Shown here: piece after piece, positions 8,341 through 16,774 of the stretch
Numbering within the stretch: the stretch's first letter is position 1
Layout of the letters: each line of letters opens with the position of its first letter
NCBI RefSeq assembly: GCF_042680725.1
Contig: NZ_JBHUEK010000008.1
Location: 105,451-169,450 of the forward strand
Direction of reading: 5' to 3'
DNA: 64,000 nucleotides
From: Ferdinandcohnia salidurans
GTDB lineage: Bacteria; Bacillota; Bacilli; Bacillales; Bacillaceae_L
Position numbers and translations under genes: made by a program
The notes under the pieces: generated by a model
Database searches by the model: none
The model's input: only the letters and a program-made list of their open reading frames with translations
Told to the model about the DNA's origin: nothing

Positions 8341-8601
8341 TTGGAAACGAGACGTATAGATTACAAACAGATACTATTAGAGGAAATTAATAGAAAAAGA
8401 GAAGAAATGATCACTATTGCTAATAGTACGGGGTTTACAAGTAATGAAACAATTGAATGTAGTCAAGAACTTGATGAACTTATAAATATCTATCAACGAG
8501 CAGAATCAGCAGAACGAAACCATTCACTTTTTCGTCAGTTTTTAAAGAGAGTCATGTTATTTTTCGCACTTCAAAAAGTCAGCTATAAATCACAATCATA
8601 A
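8341..8601 (+). CDS. spo0E: Spo0E-family aspartyl-phosphate phosphatase
   Basis: 86 aa from TTG at 8341, chosen because AAAGGAG lies 8 bases upstream; a GTG at 8320 has no site. The family signature SQELDELINIY (41-51) is present within a helical hairpin (ILLEEINRKREEM as first helix). Spo0E proteins dephosphorylate Spo0A~P and so delay sporulation. It lies between the mtn genes and kinD, as I recall for B. subtilis spo0E, so I use that symbol; other members (YnzD, YisI) are alternatives. C-terminal residues 60-86 form a basic/hydrophobic tail. Confidence 0.8.
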   Translation: METRRIDYKQILLEEINRKREEMITIANSTGFTSNETIECSQELDELINIYQRAESAERNHSLFRQFLKRVMLFFALQKVSYKSQS

Positions 8602-8697
8602 TATATTTTACTTAACAATTCATGAAGATGGATTGTTTATTTTTTTGCAAGGAAAGTGTGGGGTGAATGAGGAGGGGGTTAGAGGAGAAAAATTTAA

Positions 8698-9014
8698 GCG
8701 GGGTAATCAGTATATTGAAGAACCGCGAAACAATAAATGGTATACCGCAAACGAGCTAATCAGTATAGCACCAAATCGTAAAACGATAAATGGTATACCG
8801 CAAATGAGGTAATCGATATAGCATCGTGTCGTAAAACGATAAATGGTATACCGCAAATGAGGTAATCGGTATATTACGAAGCCGCGAAACGATAAATGGT
8901 ATACCGCAAACGAGCTAATCGATATAGCATCGTGTCGTAAAACGATAAATGGTATACTGCAAATGAGGTAATCGATATAGCATCGTGCCGTAAAACGATA
9001 AATGGTATACCGCA
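8698..9014. repeat. 53-bp tandem repeat array, six copies
   Basis: The anchor AAATGGTATA recurs at 8735, 8788, 8841, 8894, 8947 and 9000, exactly 53 bases apart. Each unit carries the 8-bp palindrome GGTATACC, a TAATCGATATA segment and ATCGT...ACGAT arms that can fold. Copies differ at a few positions (two alternative spacers, one with ATCGTGTCGT and one with AAGCCGCG). There are no unique spacers. A leftward reading frame through it is an artefact of the repeat. The rest of the gap 8602-9071 holds only short AT-rich flanks and the terminator at 9036-9061. Confidence 0.95.
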
Positions 9015-9035
9015 TATCCCCAAAGCCCCACTCAA

Positions 9036-9061
9036 CAAAATAAGGACGCCAGAAGCGTCCC
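9036..9061 (-). terminator. Terminator of the MFS transporter gene
   Basis: Leftward hairpin GGACGC / GCGTCC (9044-9060) followed by TTATTTTG. Confidence 0.75.
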
Positions 9062-9071
9062 TAAAGATGTG

Positions 9072-10355
9072 TTATCCTGCACTATTCCATTCATTTAACT
9101 TTTGATCAGTTGGTAATAAGAAGGCCAACAATCCCAACAATGGAAGGAAGCCCATCATGATGATGGTTGGTGTTAAACCGATTGTGTCGATGATGGCACC
9201 AATCCCAACACCACCGATAGCACCCATACCGAAGGCGAGGCCAACAATTAACCCGGACATCATTCCGATTTTTCCAGGCACCAATTCCTGCGCATAAACA
9301 ACAGTTACAGAGAAGCTGGATAAAAGCATAAACCCGATAACTGTTACGAGTACGATTGCCACATGTGGTCCAACAAACGGAAGAATTAGTGCTAATGGTG
9401 CTGTACCCAAAAGGGAAACAATGATGACATTCCGTTTTCCGAATTTATCAGCCAATGGTCCTCCAAAGAATGTTCCTAATGCCCCTGTGGCTAGGAATAA
9501 GAAAATAAAAATTTGAGCCTGTGAAATGCTGTAACCATATTTTTCAATTACATAAAATGAGTAAAAGTTTGTGATGCTTGACATGTACCATGTGCGAGCA
9601 AATACAAAAAGCACGAGAACAACTAATGCGAATTTGACTGCTTTCATGTTTCGCGGAGCAGTTGAAATGGCCTTTTTTACTTTCTTTTGAAGCTCAACTG
9701 TTTTTAGTGTTTTAGAATACCATTTTGCAATATAGATAAGTAGTCCGACTGCAAGTGCTGCAACTAACGAAAACCAAATGGCCCCAAATTGTCCTAAAGG
9801 GACAAGGATTAATGCGGTAATCACGGGTGCAAGGGCTTGCCCTGAATTCCCTCCAACTTGATAAATCGATTGTGCCAATCCGCGTCTGTTCCCAGCGCTC
9901 ATGTAGGCTACACGTGACCCCTCAGGATGAAAAATAGCTGAACCTATTCCAATAAACAATACAGAAAGAATGATCGTTAAAAAGTTTGGTGCAAATGCGA
10001 GGCCAATCACTCCAAAAAAAGTAGAGGTTAATCCAATTGGCAAAGCAAATGGCATTGGTTTTTTGTCTGTATACCAACCGACAACAGGTTGAGCAACTGA
10101 AGATACAATTTGTAACGCGAAGGATATTAGTCCGAGCTGCGTAAACGTTAATCCCATCGACCGTTCCAAAATTGGAAACATCGCTGGAATAATCGCTTGT
10201 ATCGAGTCATTGAGCATGTGGACAAATCCAATGATAAATAAAATCCCATAAAGGGTTTTATTCGCGTCATTTTCAGTAGGTGTAGCTTGTGTTTTTGCTG
10301 CGAGCATTTTATTTATTTCCCCTTTGTTACTTACCGATGAAGTAATTTTAATCAT
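9072..10355 (-). CDS. MFS transporter, fosmidomycin-resistance (Fsr) type
   Basis: 427 aa with about 12 membrane segments in two six-helix halves joined by a basic loop near residues 205-225. The start of helix 1, GFVHMLNDSIQAIIPAMFP, and the segment FHPEGSRVAYMSAGNRRGLAQS (positions about 145-165) are hallmarks of the Fsr family of proton-driven exporters. Substrate cannot be read from sequence. Two starts are possible: ATG at 10355 with AAAGGAT, or ATG at 10307 (residue 17) with AAAGGGGAAAT; the second has the better site. Single gene with its own terminator. Confidence 0.85.
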   Translation of the reverse strand: MIKITSSVSNKGEINKMLAAKTQATPTENDANKTLYGILFIIGFVHMLNDSIQAIIPAMFPILERSMGLTFTQLGLISFALQIVSSVAQPVVGWYTDKKPMPFALPIGLTSTFFGVIGLAFAPNFLTIILSVLFIGIGSAIFHPEGSRVAYMSAGNRRGLAQSIYQVGGNSGQALAPVITALILVPLGQFGAIWFSLVAALAVGLLIYIAKWYSKTLKTVELQKKVKKAISTAPRNMKAVKFALVVLVLFVFARTWYMSSITNFYSFYVIEKYGYSISQAQIFIFLFLATGALGTFFGGPLADKFGKRNVIIVSLLGTAPLALILPFVGPHVAIVLVTVIGFMLLSSFSVTVVYAQELVPGKIGMMSGLIVGLAFGMGAIGGVGIGAIIDTIGLTPTIIMMGFLPLLGLLAFLLPTDQKLNEWNSAG

Positions 10356-10536
10356 TATAATCCTTTACTCTATGAAAAACCTTTTTTCCAATTTTGTAAA
10401 GTGAAAATTCGAAATAAATATAGGTAAATCAAGACAAAAGTCAACATTTTATTCATTGAACAATTGCTTTACCTTGTTTGAAATTTCTGATAAATTTAAT
10501 AGTAAGATAATATTCGCTTGAAGGAGGAGGCATGAC

Positions 10537-11484
10537 ATGAAATACAGAAGATTAGGACGTTCTGGCCTTAAAGTTAGTGAAATTAGCTTGGGTAGTTGGC
10601 TAACTTTTGGGAAAACGGTAGATGTATCAATGGCAACGAAAACCGTTCATAAAGCATATGAACTTGGAATAAATTTCTTTGATTCGGCAAATGTGTATGA
10701 GCGAGGGGAAGCAGAGCGAATCGTAGCAAGTGCATTAAAAGAATACCCGCGAGAGTCTTATGTTATTGCAACAAAGGCATATGGACCGATGGGTGATGGT
10801 CCAAACGATAGGGGCTTATCACGGAAACACGTGATTGAACAGGTTAATGCGAGTTTAAAACGCATGGAACTAGATTATGTGGATGTGTTTTACTGTCACC
10901 GCTATGATGAAGATACTCCTCTGGATGAGACACTGCGAGCAATTGACGATTTAATTAGGCAAGGAAAAATTCTTTATGTGGGTGTAAGCGAATGGAGTGC
11001 AGCTCAAATCCAGGAGGCTGTATCCATTGCAGATAAGTATTTATTAGATCGGATTATTGTGAATCAGCCTCAATACAATATGCTCCATCGTGACATCGAG
11101 GATGAGATTATACCAGTTTGTGAGAAAAATGGAATTTCCCAGGTTGTATATTCACCGCTTGCCCAAGGGGTATTAACAGGTAAGTATAGAGGAGGTACGA
11201 TTCCAACTGGTAGCAGGGGAGCAAACTCCCAGGTAAATACATGGGTCAAAAATATCATTAATGGAATTGTTTCAACTAAATTAGATCGACTTGAAGAATT
11301 TGCAACAGAACTAGGTGTGACCCTACCAGAATTAGCTCTGTCCTGGATTTTGAGACAGCACAATATTGCGAGTACTCTTGTCGGGGCGACAAATCCGGAA
11401 CAAATTGAAGCAAATGCCAAGGCCACTGACCTTGTACTTGGATTTGAAGAGATTAAGAGAATCGAATCGATTTTGACTGTTTAG
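10537..11484 (+). CDS. Aldo/keto reductase (Kv-beta-like)
   Basis: 315 aa NADPH-dependent TIM-barrel oxidoreductase. The catalytic tetrad is visible: Asp in NFFDSANVY, Tyr of the same segment, Lys in VIATKAYG and His in VFYCHRYDED. The NADP-binding C-terminal segment GATNPEQIEANAKA is also present. The N-terminus MKYRRLGRSGLKVSEISLGSW resembles the voltage-gated potassium channel beta-subunit subgroup rather than small-sugar reductases. Substrate unknown. ATG at 10537 follows AAGGAGGAGG. Convergent with the kinase gene and separated by a shared terminator. Confidence 0.88.
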   Translation: MKYRRLGRSGLKVSEISLGSWLTFGKTVDVSMATKTVHKAYELGINFFDSANVYERGEAERIVASALKEYPRESYVIATKAYGPMGDGPNDRGLSRKHVIEQVNASLKRMELDYVDVFYCHRYDEDTPLDETLRAIDDLIRQGKILYVGVSEWSAAQIQEAVSIADKYLLDRIIVNQPQYNMLHRDIEDEIIPVCEKNGISQVVYSPLAQGVLTGKYRGGTIPTGSRGANSQVNTWVKNIINGIVSTKLDRLEEFATELGVTLPELALSWILRQHNIASTLVGATNPEQIEANAKATDLVLGFEEIKRIESILTV

Positions 11485-11499
11485 TCCCATAAGCACCAA

Positions 11500-11533
11500 C
11501 AAACCCACTTTCGAAAAAGTGGGTTTGTTTTTA
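11500..11533. terminator. Bidirectional terminator between aldo/keto reductase and kinD
   Basis: CAAACCCACTTT / AAGTGGGTTTG with T runs on both sides (TTTTTAATC rightward). The kinD stop codon falls at its right edge. Confidence 0.85.
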
Positions 11534-13036
11534 ATCTTCGTGGAGTGGTATGTGTACTTGAACGGTTGTACCTTTACCTTCCACACTCTCAATGTTAATT
11601 GTTCCATGATACATATTGACAATTCTTTTACAAATCACGAGACCGAGCCCAGTTCCAGTATCCTTATTTGTAAAAAAGGGAGTATACACCTTTGAAAGGA
11701 TATGTTTTGGAATACCGACACCTGTATCGGTGATTGACAATAAACAAGACTGCCCCTCTTTTTGAATCGAAATTGACAGTTTGCCACCATCTGCTTGCAT
11801 CGATTCAATGGCATTTTTGGATAGATTTAAAACAACCTGTTTAATATTATCATTTGAGCACATGATGTGCAGTGGCGTTTCAGAAAGCTGTAAATCAAAT
11901 TCCACATTATATAGGTTTGTTTCAGATTGAATAATGGGTTGGACTTCTTTCACAATATCATTCATATCATAGCTTTTTCGTTTATCAGCAGTAGGTTTTC
12001 CAAGAATCAAGAACTCATTGACAATATCATTGATTCTTGTAATCTCTTGCTGAATCACTGAAAAATAAAATTGATCGTTCGGATCCTTATGTTTTTCACT
12101 TAATAATTGGATGAGTCCTTTAACCCCAGTTAAAGGGTTTTTAATTTCGTGTGCGCTACTAGCTGCTAATGTTCCGACTAATTCTAATTTCTGTAACTCA
12201 TTTTCCTCTCGTTCACGAATGGTTTGGCGTCTGAGAAGAAGATATTTTCCAAGAAGAAATAGAATATGAGTAAGGATCAATAAAATTCCACTAAAAATAA
12301 CTGAGTTTAATATAAATACTTTTTTATTCGTTAATGTTGTTCGTGGCCATGCTTCAACTGTCCAATTCACATTAGTAAGCTCTGTAAGAATGATATCGCT
12401 ATCAAGTGAATGTGAATCTAAATTAGTGGTAATTAATTCTTGGCCAGTTGAGTCGATGACTCTTAAAATTTCATCAGGTGCAAGAACCTTCATTACATTT
12501 TCTAAATAATCTAAGCGTAAGCTAAAGAGTACAACACCTTTAACTTCATTCGATTTTAAAACGGGAGTCGCGATTGTAACTATAAATCTCCCTGTTATAG
12601 AACCTTTATGGCCTGGTGAGATGACGGTCTTTTTTGTTTGAAGCGCCTGTTGGAAATATTCACGATAGGAAATGTTCACTTTTTTATCTAAGTCAAGAGT
12701 AGACACAACTATATCACCGTTCGGGTTTGCCCAATATAGTCCAGAAAAGCGATCATCCTTTTTATGAATGGAATGTAACATGTTCTTAATTTCTTCATTA
12801 CTATTCTTGTTTTCAAAGACAATTCCAAGCGTTTCGGTGCTAGCGATTGTCTCTCCAATAAACCGATCAATATAGCTAGATTGAAAGTTTACCATCTCTT
12901 TTGTTTTGGCAGTTTGGTTAAGAATAGCCGTATTATAATGATGATTCGCAAATAAAATACTACCAACTGTGGTAGGTAAGATTACAATTATTAGATATAC
13001 AAGAATATTTTTTAGAACATTCGATTTAATTCTCAA
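11531..13036 (-). CDS. kinD: Sporulation sensor histidine kinase, KinD type
   Basis: 501 aa from TTG at 13036, chosen because AAGGAG lies 7 bases upstream; an ATG at 13054 reads through that site. Order: membrane helix (about 11-30), extracellular double-Cache sensor (about 31-235, including the GLYWANPNGDI and YREYFQQAL segments), second helix (240-263), HisKA with the phospho-acceptor His296 in SSAHEIKNPLTG, then HATPase with NAIES, DTGVGIP and GTGLGL boxes. Architecture, length and map position match B. subtilis KinD, which phosphorylates Spo0F/Spo0A. With Spo0E 3 kb away it would act on the same regulator with opposite sign. Confidence 0.82.
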   Translation of the reverse strand: MRIKSNVLKNILVYLIIVILPTTVGSILFANHHYNTAILNQTAKTKEMVNFQSSYIDRFIGETIASTETLGIVFENKNSNEEIKNMLHSIHKKDDRFSGLYWANPNGDIVVSTLDLDKKVNISYREYFQQALQTKKTVISPGHKGSITGRFIVTIATPVLKSNEVKGVVLFSLRLDYLENVMKVLAPDEILRVIDSTGQELITTNLDSHSLDSDIILTELTNVNWTVEAWPRTTLTNKKVFILNSVIFSGILLILTHILFLLGKYLLLRRQTIREREENELQKLELVGTLAASSAHEIKNPLTGVKGLIQLLSEKHKDPNDQFYFSVIQQEITRINDIVNEFLILGKPTADKRKSYDMNDIVKEVQPIIQSETNLYNVEFDLQLSETPLHIMCSNDNIKQVVLNLSKNAIESMQADGGKLSISIQKEGQSCLLSITDTGVGIPKHILSKVYTPFFTNKDTGTGLGLVICKRIVNMYHGTINIESVEGKGTTVQVHIPLHED

Positions 13037-13249
13037 ACACATTCTCCTTGCCATTTTCTTGTAAAAATATTATATCAAAATGGCAAAGAGAAACATATTA
13101 ATTTCGACAAAAACAATCAATTTCGGTCTATGGGTACATTATTTAGGAATGAATGGAAAAACTCTAATGTTAAAAGATTATAATTCTCAACCCGAAATTG
13201 GTAAAATTATGTATACTAAAATTGACCCTATACAAAAGAGGTAACAAAA

Positions 13250-14815
13250 ATGAGATCGATATCAATTACAATTCTTGAAACGAGTGATGTACACGGCAAT
13301 ATTTTTCCAATTAACTATGGGAACAATAAGCCTGTTGGACTTGGCCTTACAAAGATTGCGACTGTTATTAAAGAGGAGAGAAGTCGTAATAAGAATACGA
13401 TCGTTATTGATAATGGAGATTTAATCCAAGGAACACCTTTAACCTATTATTATGTACGATCAAGTCGTCATAAACAAAATCCAATGATTAAACTATTGAA
13501 TGATTTAAAATATGATGCAGCAGTAGTTGGAAATCATGAATTCAATTATGGAATCGATGTTTTACAGCAGACGATTACAGAATCAACTTTTCCATGGCTT
13601 TCTGCAAATATAGTAAATGAAAAAGGAAACCCATTTATTGGAAATCCATATATCATGGTTGAACTTGAGGAAGGAATAAAGGTTGCGATTCTTGGTGTCA
13701 CCACTCACTACATCCCGAATTGGGAGAATCCGGAACATATTAAAGATTTAACATTTAAGGATGCATTCGAAACAACAAAAAATTGGGTGAAGAAAATCCG
13801 TAAAGATGAAAATCCAGATCTGATGATTGTTTCCTACCACGGCGGCTTTGAAGCAGATTTGGAAACCGGTGAACCAACCGAAAAGCTAACAGGAGAAAAT
13901 CAGGGGTACCGAATGTGTAAAGAGATTGAGGGGATTGACGTTTTATTAACTGGCCATCAACATCGTTCTCTTGCCGGGAAGGTAAACGGCATACCGATTG
14001 TTCAACCAAGCTTTAATAGCCAGGCAATTGGTAAAGTCACCCTAACACTTACAAAAAAAGAGGGAAAGTGGACCATTTCAGAATCTAAGCCTGAACTTAT
14101 TTTAGTTGAAGATAAAAAAGCAGACGAAAGCACAATTGAACTAGTAAACGAATATGAGGTTGCGACACAAGAATGGTTGGACAAACCTATTGGCAGGGTT
14201 ATCGGAAATATGACAATTGATGATCCATTAAAAGCACGCTTAAAGGATAATGCGCTTGTTGAATTTATTAATAAGGTGCAAATGGATGTTGCCAAAGTAT
14301 CGATTTCAAATACAGCTCTTTTTAATAATATAACGAAAGGTTTTCCTTCAAATATTACGATGAGAGATGTGGTCTCCAATTATATTTATCCGAACACATT
14401 AACGGTCATTCGGATAACAGGGGAGGACATAAAGGCGGCACTTGAAAGAAGTGCAAGTTATTTTATTCTTGATAATGGTAAGGCAGCAGTCAATCCATCC
14501 TTCGCAACACCAAAACCACAGCATTACAATTATGACATGTGGGAGGGTATTGATTATATAATCGATATTTCAAAGCCTATCGGGGAGAGAGTCATACAGT
14601 TAACCTATAAGGGTGAACCCATTCAGCCAGACATTGAGTACGATGTGGTCATGAACAACTACCGTGCAGGTGGTGGTGGAGAATATGTGATGTTCAAGGA
14701 TAAGCCAGTTATTAAAGATATTCCACTCGATATGTCCGAGTTGATTGCAAATTATATTCTTAAAAGAGGGACAATTGAAGCCACTGTTGATGAAAATTGG
14801 AAGGTAATATGGTAA
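13250..14815 (+). CDS. 5'-nucleotidase-family metallophosphoesterase, cytoplasmic
   Basis: 521 aa, two domains: an N-terminal calcineurin-like phosphoesterase (about 1-260) with TSDVHGN, DNGDLIQGTP, VGNHEFNYG, SYHGGFEAD and LTGHQHRS metal-binding motifs, and a C-terminal 5'-nucleotidase domain (about 330-515) with RDVVSNYIYPN and NYRAGGGGEY. Secreted members carry a signal peptide; none is seen here, so it probably acts inside the cell on nucleotides or cyclic nucleotides. ATG at 13250 follows AAGAGGTAAC. Divergent from kinD across a 210-bp gap. Confidence 0.85.
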   Translation: MRSISITILETSDVHGNIFPINYGNNKPVGLGLTKIATVIKEERSRNKNTIVIDNGDLIQGTPLTYYYVRSSRHKQNPMIKLLNDLKYDAAVVGNHEFNYGIDVLQQTITESTFPWLSANIVNEKGNPFIGNPYIMVELEEGIKVAILGVTTHYIPNWENPEHIKDLTFKDAFETTKNWVKKIRKDENPDLMIVSYHGGFEADLETGEPTEKLTGENQGYRMCKEIEGIDVLLTGHQHRSLAGKVNGIPIVQPSFNSQAIGKVTLTLTKKEGKWTISESKPELILVEDKKADESTIELVNEYEVATQEWLDKPIGRVIGNMTIDDPLKARLKDNALVEFINKVQMDVAKVSISNTALFNNITKGFPSNITMRDVVSNYIYPNTLTVIRITGEDIKAALERSASYFILDNGKAAVNPSFATPKPQHYNYDMWEGIDYIIDISKPIGERVIQLTYKGEPIQPDIEYDVVMNNYRAGGGGEYVMFKDKPVIKDIPLDMSELIANYILKRGTIEATVDENWKVIW

Positions 14816-14816
14816 T

Positions 14817-14847
14817 AAAAATCCCACGGATGTGCTCCGTGGGATTC
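14817..14847. terminator. Terminator hairpin between metallophosphatase and motB
   Basis: ATCCCACGGA / TCCGTGGGAT (14821-14845). The T run is better on the leftward strand (ATTTTTATT), so it can end motAB transcripts that pass through the repeat as well as the rightward gene. Confidence 0.7.
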
Positions 14848-14850
14848 CTT

Positions 14851-15024
14851 ATGGAAGTCCAGCTCCAGCGCCTAGCCCCTCGAGGTCGCTTCACCCTTCC
14901 TGCGGCGGCAACACTAAGGAATGCTACGAGAGCATAATCTTCGCAGAAAATAAGCTTTGCTTATTTTTGAGCCTCCTCGTCAGTGTTCCAGCGCTTGTCG
15001 GGGCTGTTCAAGGCGCTTGCGCTT
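14851..15024. repeat. Dispersed stem-loop repeat downstream of motB
   Basis: Outer arms AGCTCCAGCGCCTAGCCCC (14862-14880 region) and GGGGCTGTTCAAGGCGCTTG (15000-15019) pair as AGCCCC/GGGGCT and AGCGCCT/AAGGCGCT; inner arms AACACT/AGTGTT and an AAAATAAGC/GCTTATTTT hairpin nest inside. From memory this GC-rich sequence is a common intergenic repeat in Bacillaceae genomes; only one copy is in this window. It reaches to within two bases of the motB stop codon. Base composition is far richer in GC than its surroundings. Confidence 0.75.
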
Positions 15025-15025
15025 T

Positions 15026-15778
15026 TTATTCTTGCTCTACACCATTTGGCAGGATTAGTATTTCTACTCGACGGTTTAGACTACGACCTTCTGGTGTGTC
15101 ATTTGTTGCTACTGGTTCATATTCACCAAGGCCGCGAGCGCTGAAACGGCTTGGATCCAGTTTTTCATTCTCTAATAAAATACTCATAAAATTAACGGAA
15201 CGCATGACACTTAAATGCCAGTTGCTTTTAAACTCATGATTATTAATAGGGACAGTATCTGTATGTCCACTTACAATGATATTGCGAGGAGAATCCATAA
15301 CTAACAGCTCAGAAATTTCTCTGGCAATTTTAATATCCTCTGGTCGAACCTTTGCACTTGCCGGATTAAAGAAGGCACCATCCTGAATGGTAACTAGTAA
15401 ACCTTCTTCTGTTAAGCGCGTTTTAAGACTTAAATCTAAACCACTCTCGGCGATATAGCCATTAATCTTCTTTTGCAATTCCTTGAGTTCTTCTTGTTCT
15501 TGTTTTTCTCGTTCTTTTTCTTTGTCTTTCTCATTTTGAATTGCTACTGTATCAATTTCAACTGGTGTCGGACTCTCGTATTCTAAAACAGAGGTGCCAC
15601 CTGTGAAAACATTATTAAAAGAGCTTCGGAGCGCATTAAATTTCTGAGCATCTACATTGCTAGCTGCAAACAGAACGATAAACAAGGCCAGTAATAATGT
15701 TAAAATATCCGCATAAGGCACCAGCCATGATTCATCCATGTGCTCATCGTGCTTTCGCTTTCGTCTTTTTCTAGCCAT
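15026..15778 (-). CDS. motB: Flagellar motor stator protein MotB
   Basis: 250 aa. A short basic N-terminus (RKRRKRKH) precedes a single membrane helix that begins PYADILTLL, carrying the proton-binding Asp24; the plug and a charged coiled linker (residues about 90-115, rich in EKEKER) follow, then the OmpA-like peptidoglycan-binding domain (about 130-245, with SGHTDTVPIN and NRRVEI). With MotA it forms the ion-driven stator. Proton use is inferred from similarity to MotB rather than PomB/MotS. The 5' end overlaps motA by 8 bases; the 3' end abuts a repeat. Confidence 0.95.
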   Translation of the reverse strand: MARKRRKRKHDEHMDESWLVPYADILTLLLALFIVLFAASNVDAQKFNALRSSFNNVFTGGTSVLEYESPTPVEIDTVAIQNEKDKEKEREKQEQEELKELQKKINGYIAESGLDLSLKTRLTEEGLLVTIQDGAFFNPASAKVRPEDIKIAREISELLVMDSPRNIIVSGHTDTVPINNHEFKSNWHLSVMRSVNFMSILLENEKLDPSRFSARGLGEYEPVATNDTPEGRSLNRRVEILILPNGVEQE

Positions 15779-16562
15779 CTATCATTTCACCTTCAGTCAA
15801 AACCTTTTCACGGTCTTTGTTTGATAGGTACATTGAAAGTTTTTGTTCGATTGCTCGAGGTGATTGACCTTCAAGAACGGACAAAACGCCTTCAATCATG
15901 ACTTCTTTAATTTTTATTTCCTGCTTTGATTTCTGTTTTAATTTATTTGCGAAAGGATGCCATAGTACATAACCTGTGAAAATACCTAAAAGTGTTGCAA
16001 CGAACGCAGCTGCAATAGCTTCCCCAAGTGCATTTGTATCGTCCATATGGCCCAAGGCCGCAATCAGACCTACAACAGCCCCTAATACCCCAAGTGTTGG
16101 GGCATATGTTCCTGCTTGGGAGAAAATCGATGCGCCAGATAAATGGCGGTCTTCCATTGCTTCTAATTCTTCAGTCATCACATCGCGAATAAATTCCGCA
16201 CTTTGTCCATCAACGGCCATGCTTAAACCATTTTTTAAGAATGGATCATCCACTTCAGCAACCTTGACTTCAAGTGCTAATAGCCCTTCCTTACGAGCAA
16301 TCGTTGCCCAGTTTGAGAACATTGGAATTAACTCTTCAACACCTAACAGCTTTTTTTCTTTAAAAAGGACCCCAAATAATTGTGGTACTCTTTTTAATTC
16401 GCTAGTAGGAAAAGCAATCGTTACTGCTGCAATCGTTCCTAAAATAATAATTAAAAAGGCAGCGGGGTTTATCAAAGCTGTTACTGAAACCCCTTTTAAA
16501 ATCATACCTATAAAGACGGCAATTAAACCAAGTATTACACCTATTAATGACGATTTATCCAA
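15771..16562 (-). CDS. motA: Flagellar motor stator protein MotA
   Basis: 263 aa with four membrane helices (about 5-25, 30-50, 150-170 and 180-200) and the large cytoplasmic loop between helices 2 and 3 that meets FliG (charged segment RKEGLLALE). The helix-3 motif GTYAPTLGVLGAVVGLI and helix 4 AFVATLLGIFTGYV carry the conserved prolines and glycines. ATG at 16562 follows AGGTGAT. Forms an operon with motB. Confidence 0.95.
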   Translation of the reverse strand: MDKSSLIGVILGLIAVFIGMILKGVSVTALINPAAFLIIILGTIAAVTIAFPTSELKRVPQLFGVLFKEKKLLGVEELIPMFSNWATIARKEGLLALEVKVAEVDDPFLKNGLSMAVDGQSAEFIRDVMTEELEAMEDRHLSGASIFSQAGTYAPTLGVLGAVVGLIAALGHMDDTNALGEAIAAAFVATLLGIFTGYVLWHPFANKLKQKSKQEIKIKEVMIEGVLSVLEGQSPRAIEQKLSMYLSNKDREKVLTEGEMIDG

Positions 16563-16774
16563 TTAATATCACCTATACTTTCATTCGTAACAACTAAAGT
16601 TGTTTATAATTGTGTATCTAACATTCTACTATTTTTATCGACAAACTTACTAGATTATTTAGCGAAAACTATCATTTTATCGCGAATATTTCGGAGTGGA
16701 AAATATATGTAGGAGTGGTTTACAATGTAAGAGTATACATATACGAATCTCTTAAGCGAAAAGGGGAACCTTCT

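Noticed and set aside
8698..9014. CRISPR array
   Set aside because: The repeats are contiguous, with no unique spacers of constant length and no cas genes in the window.
8707..9015. Leftward 102-aa repetitive reading frame
   Set aside because: It is a translation of the 53-bp array; the step is not a multiple of three, and there is no ribosome site or stable frame.
14832..15239. 135-aa rightward frame overlapping motB
   Set aside because: It runs through the dispersed repeat and antisense to motB; no ribosome site.
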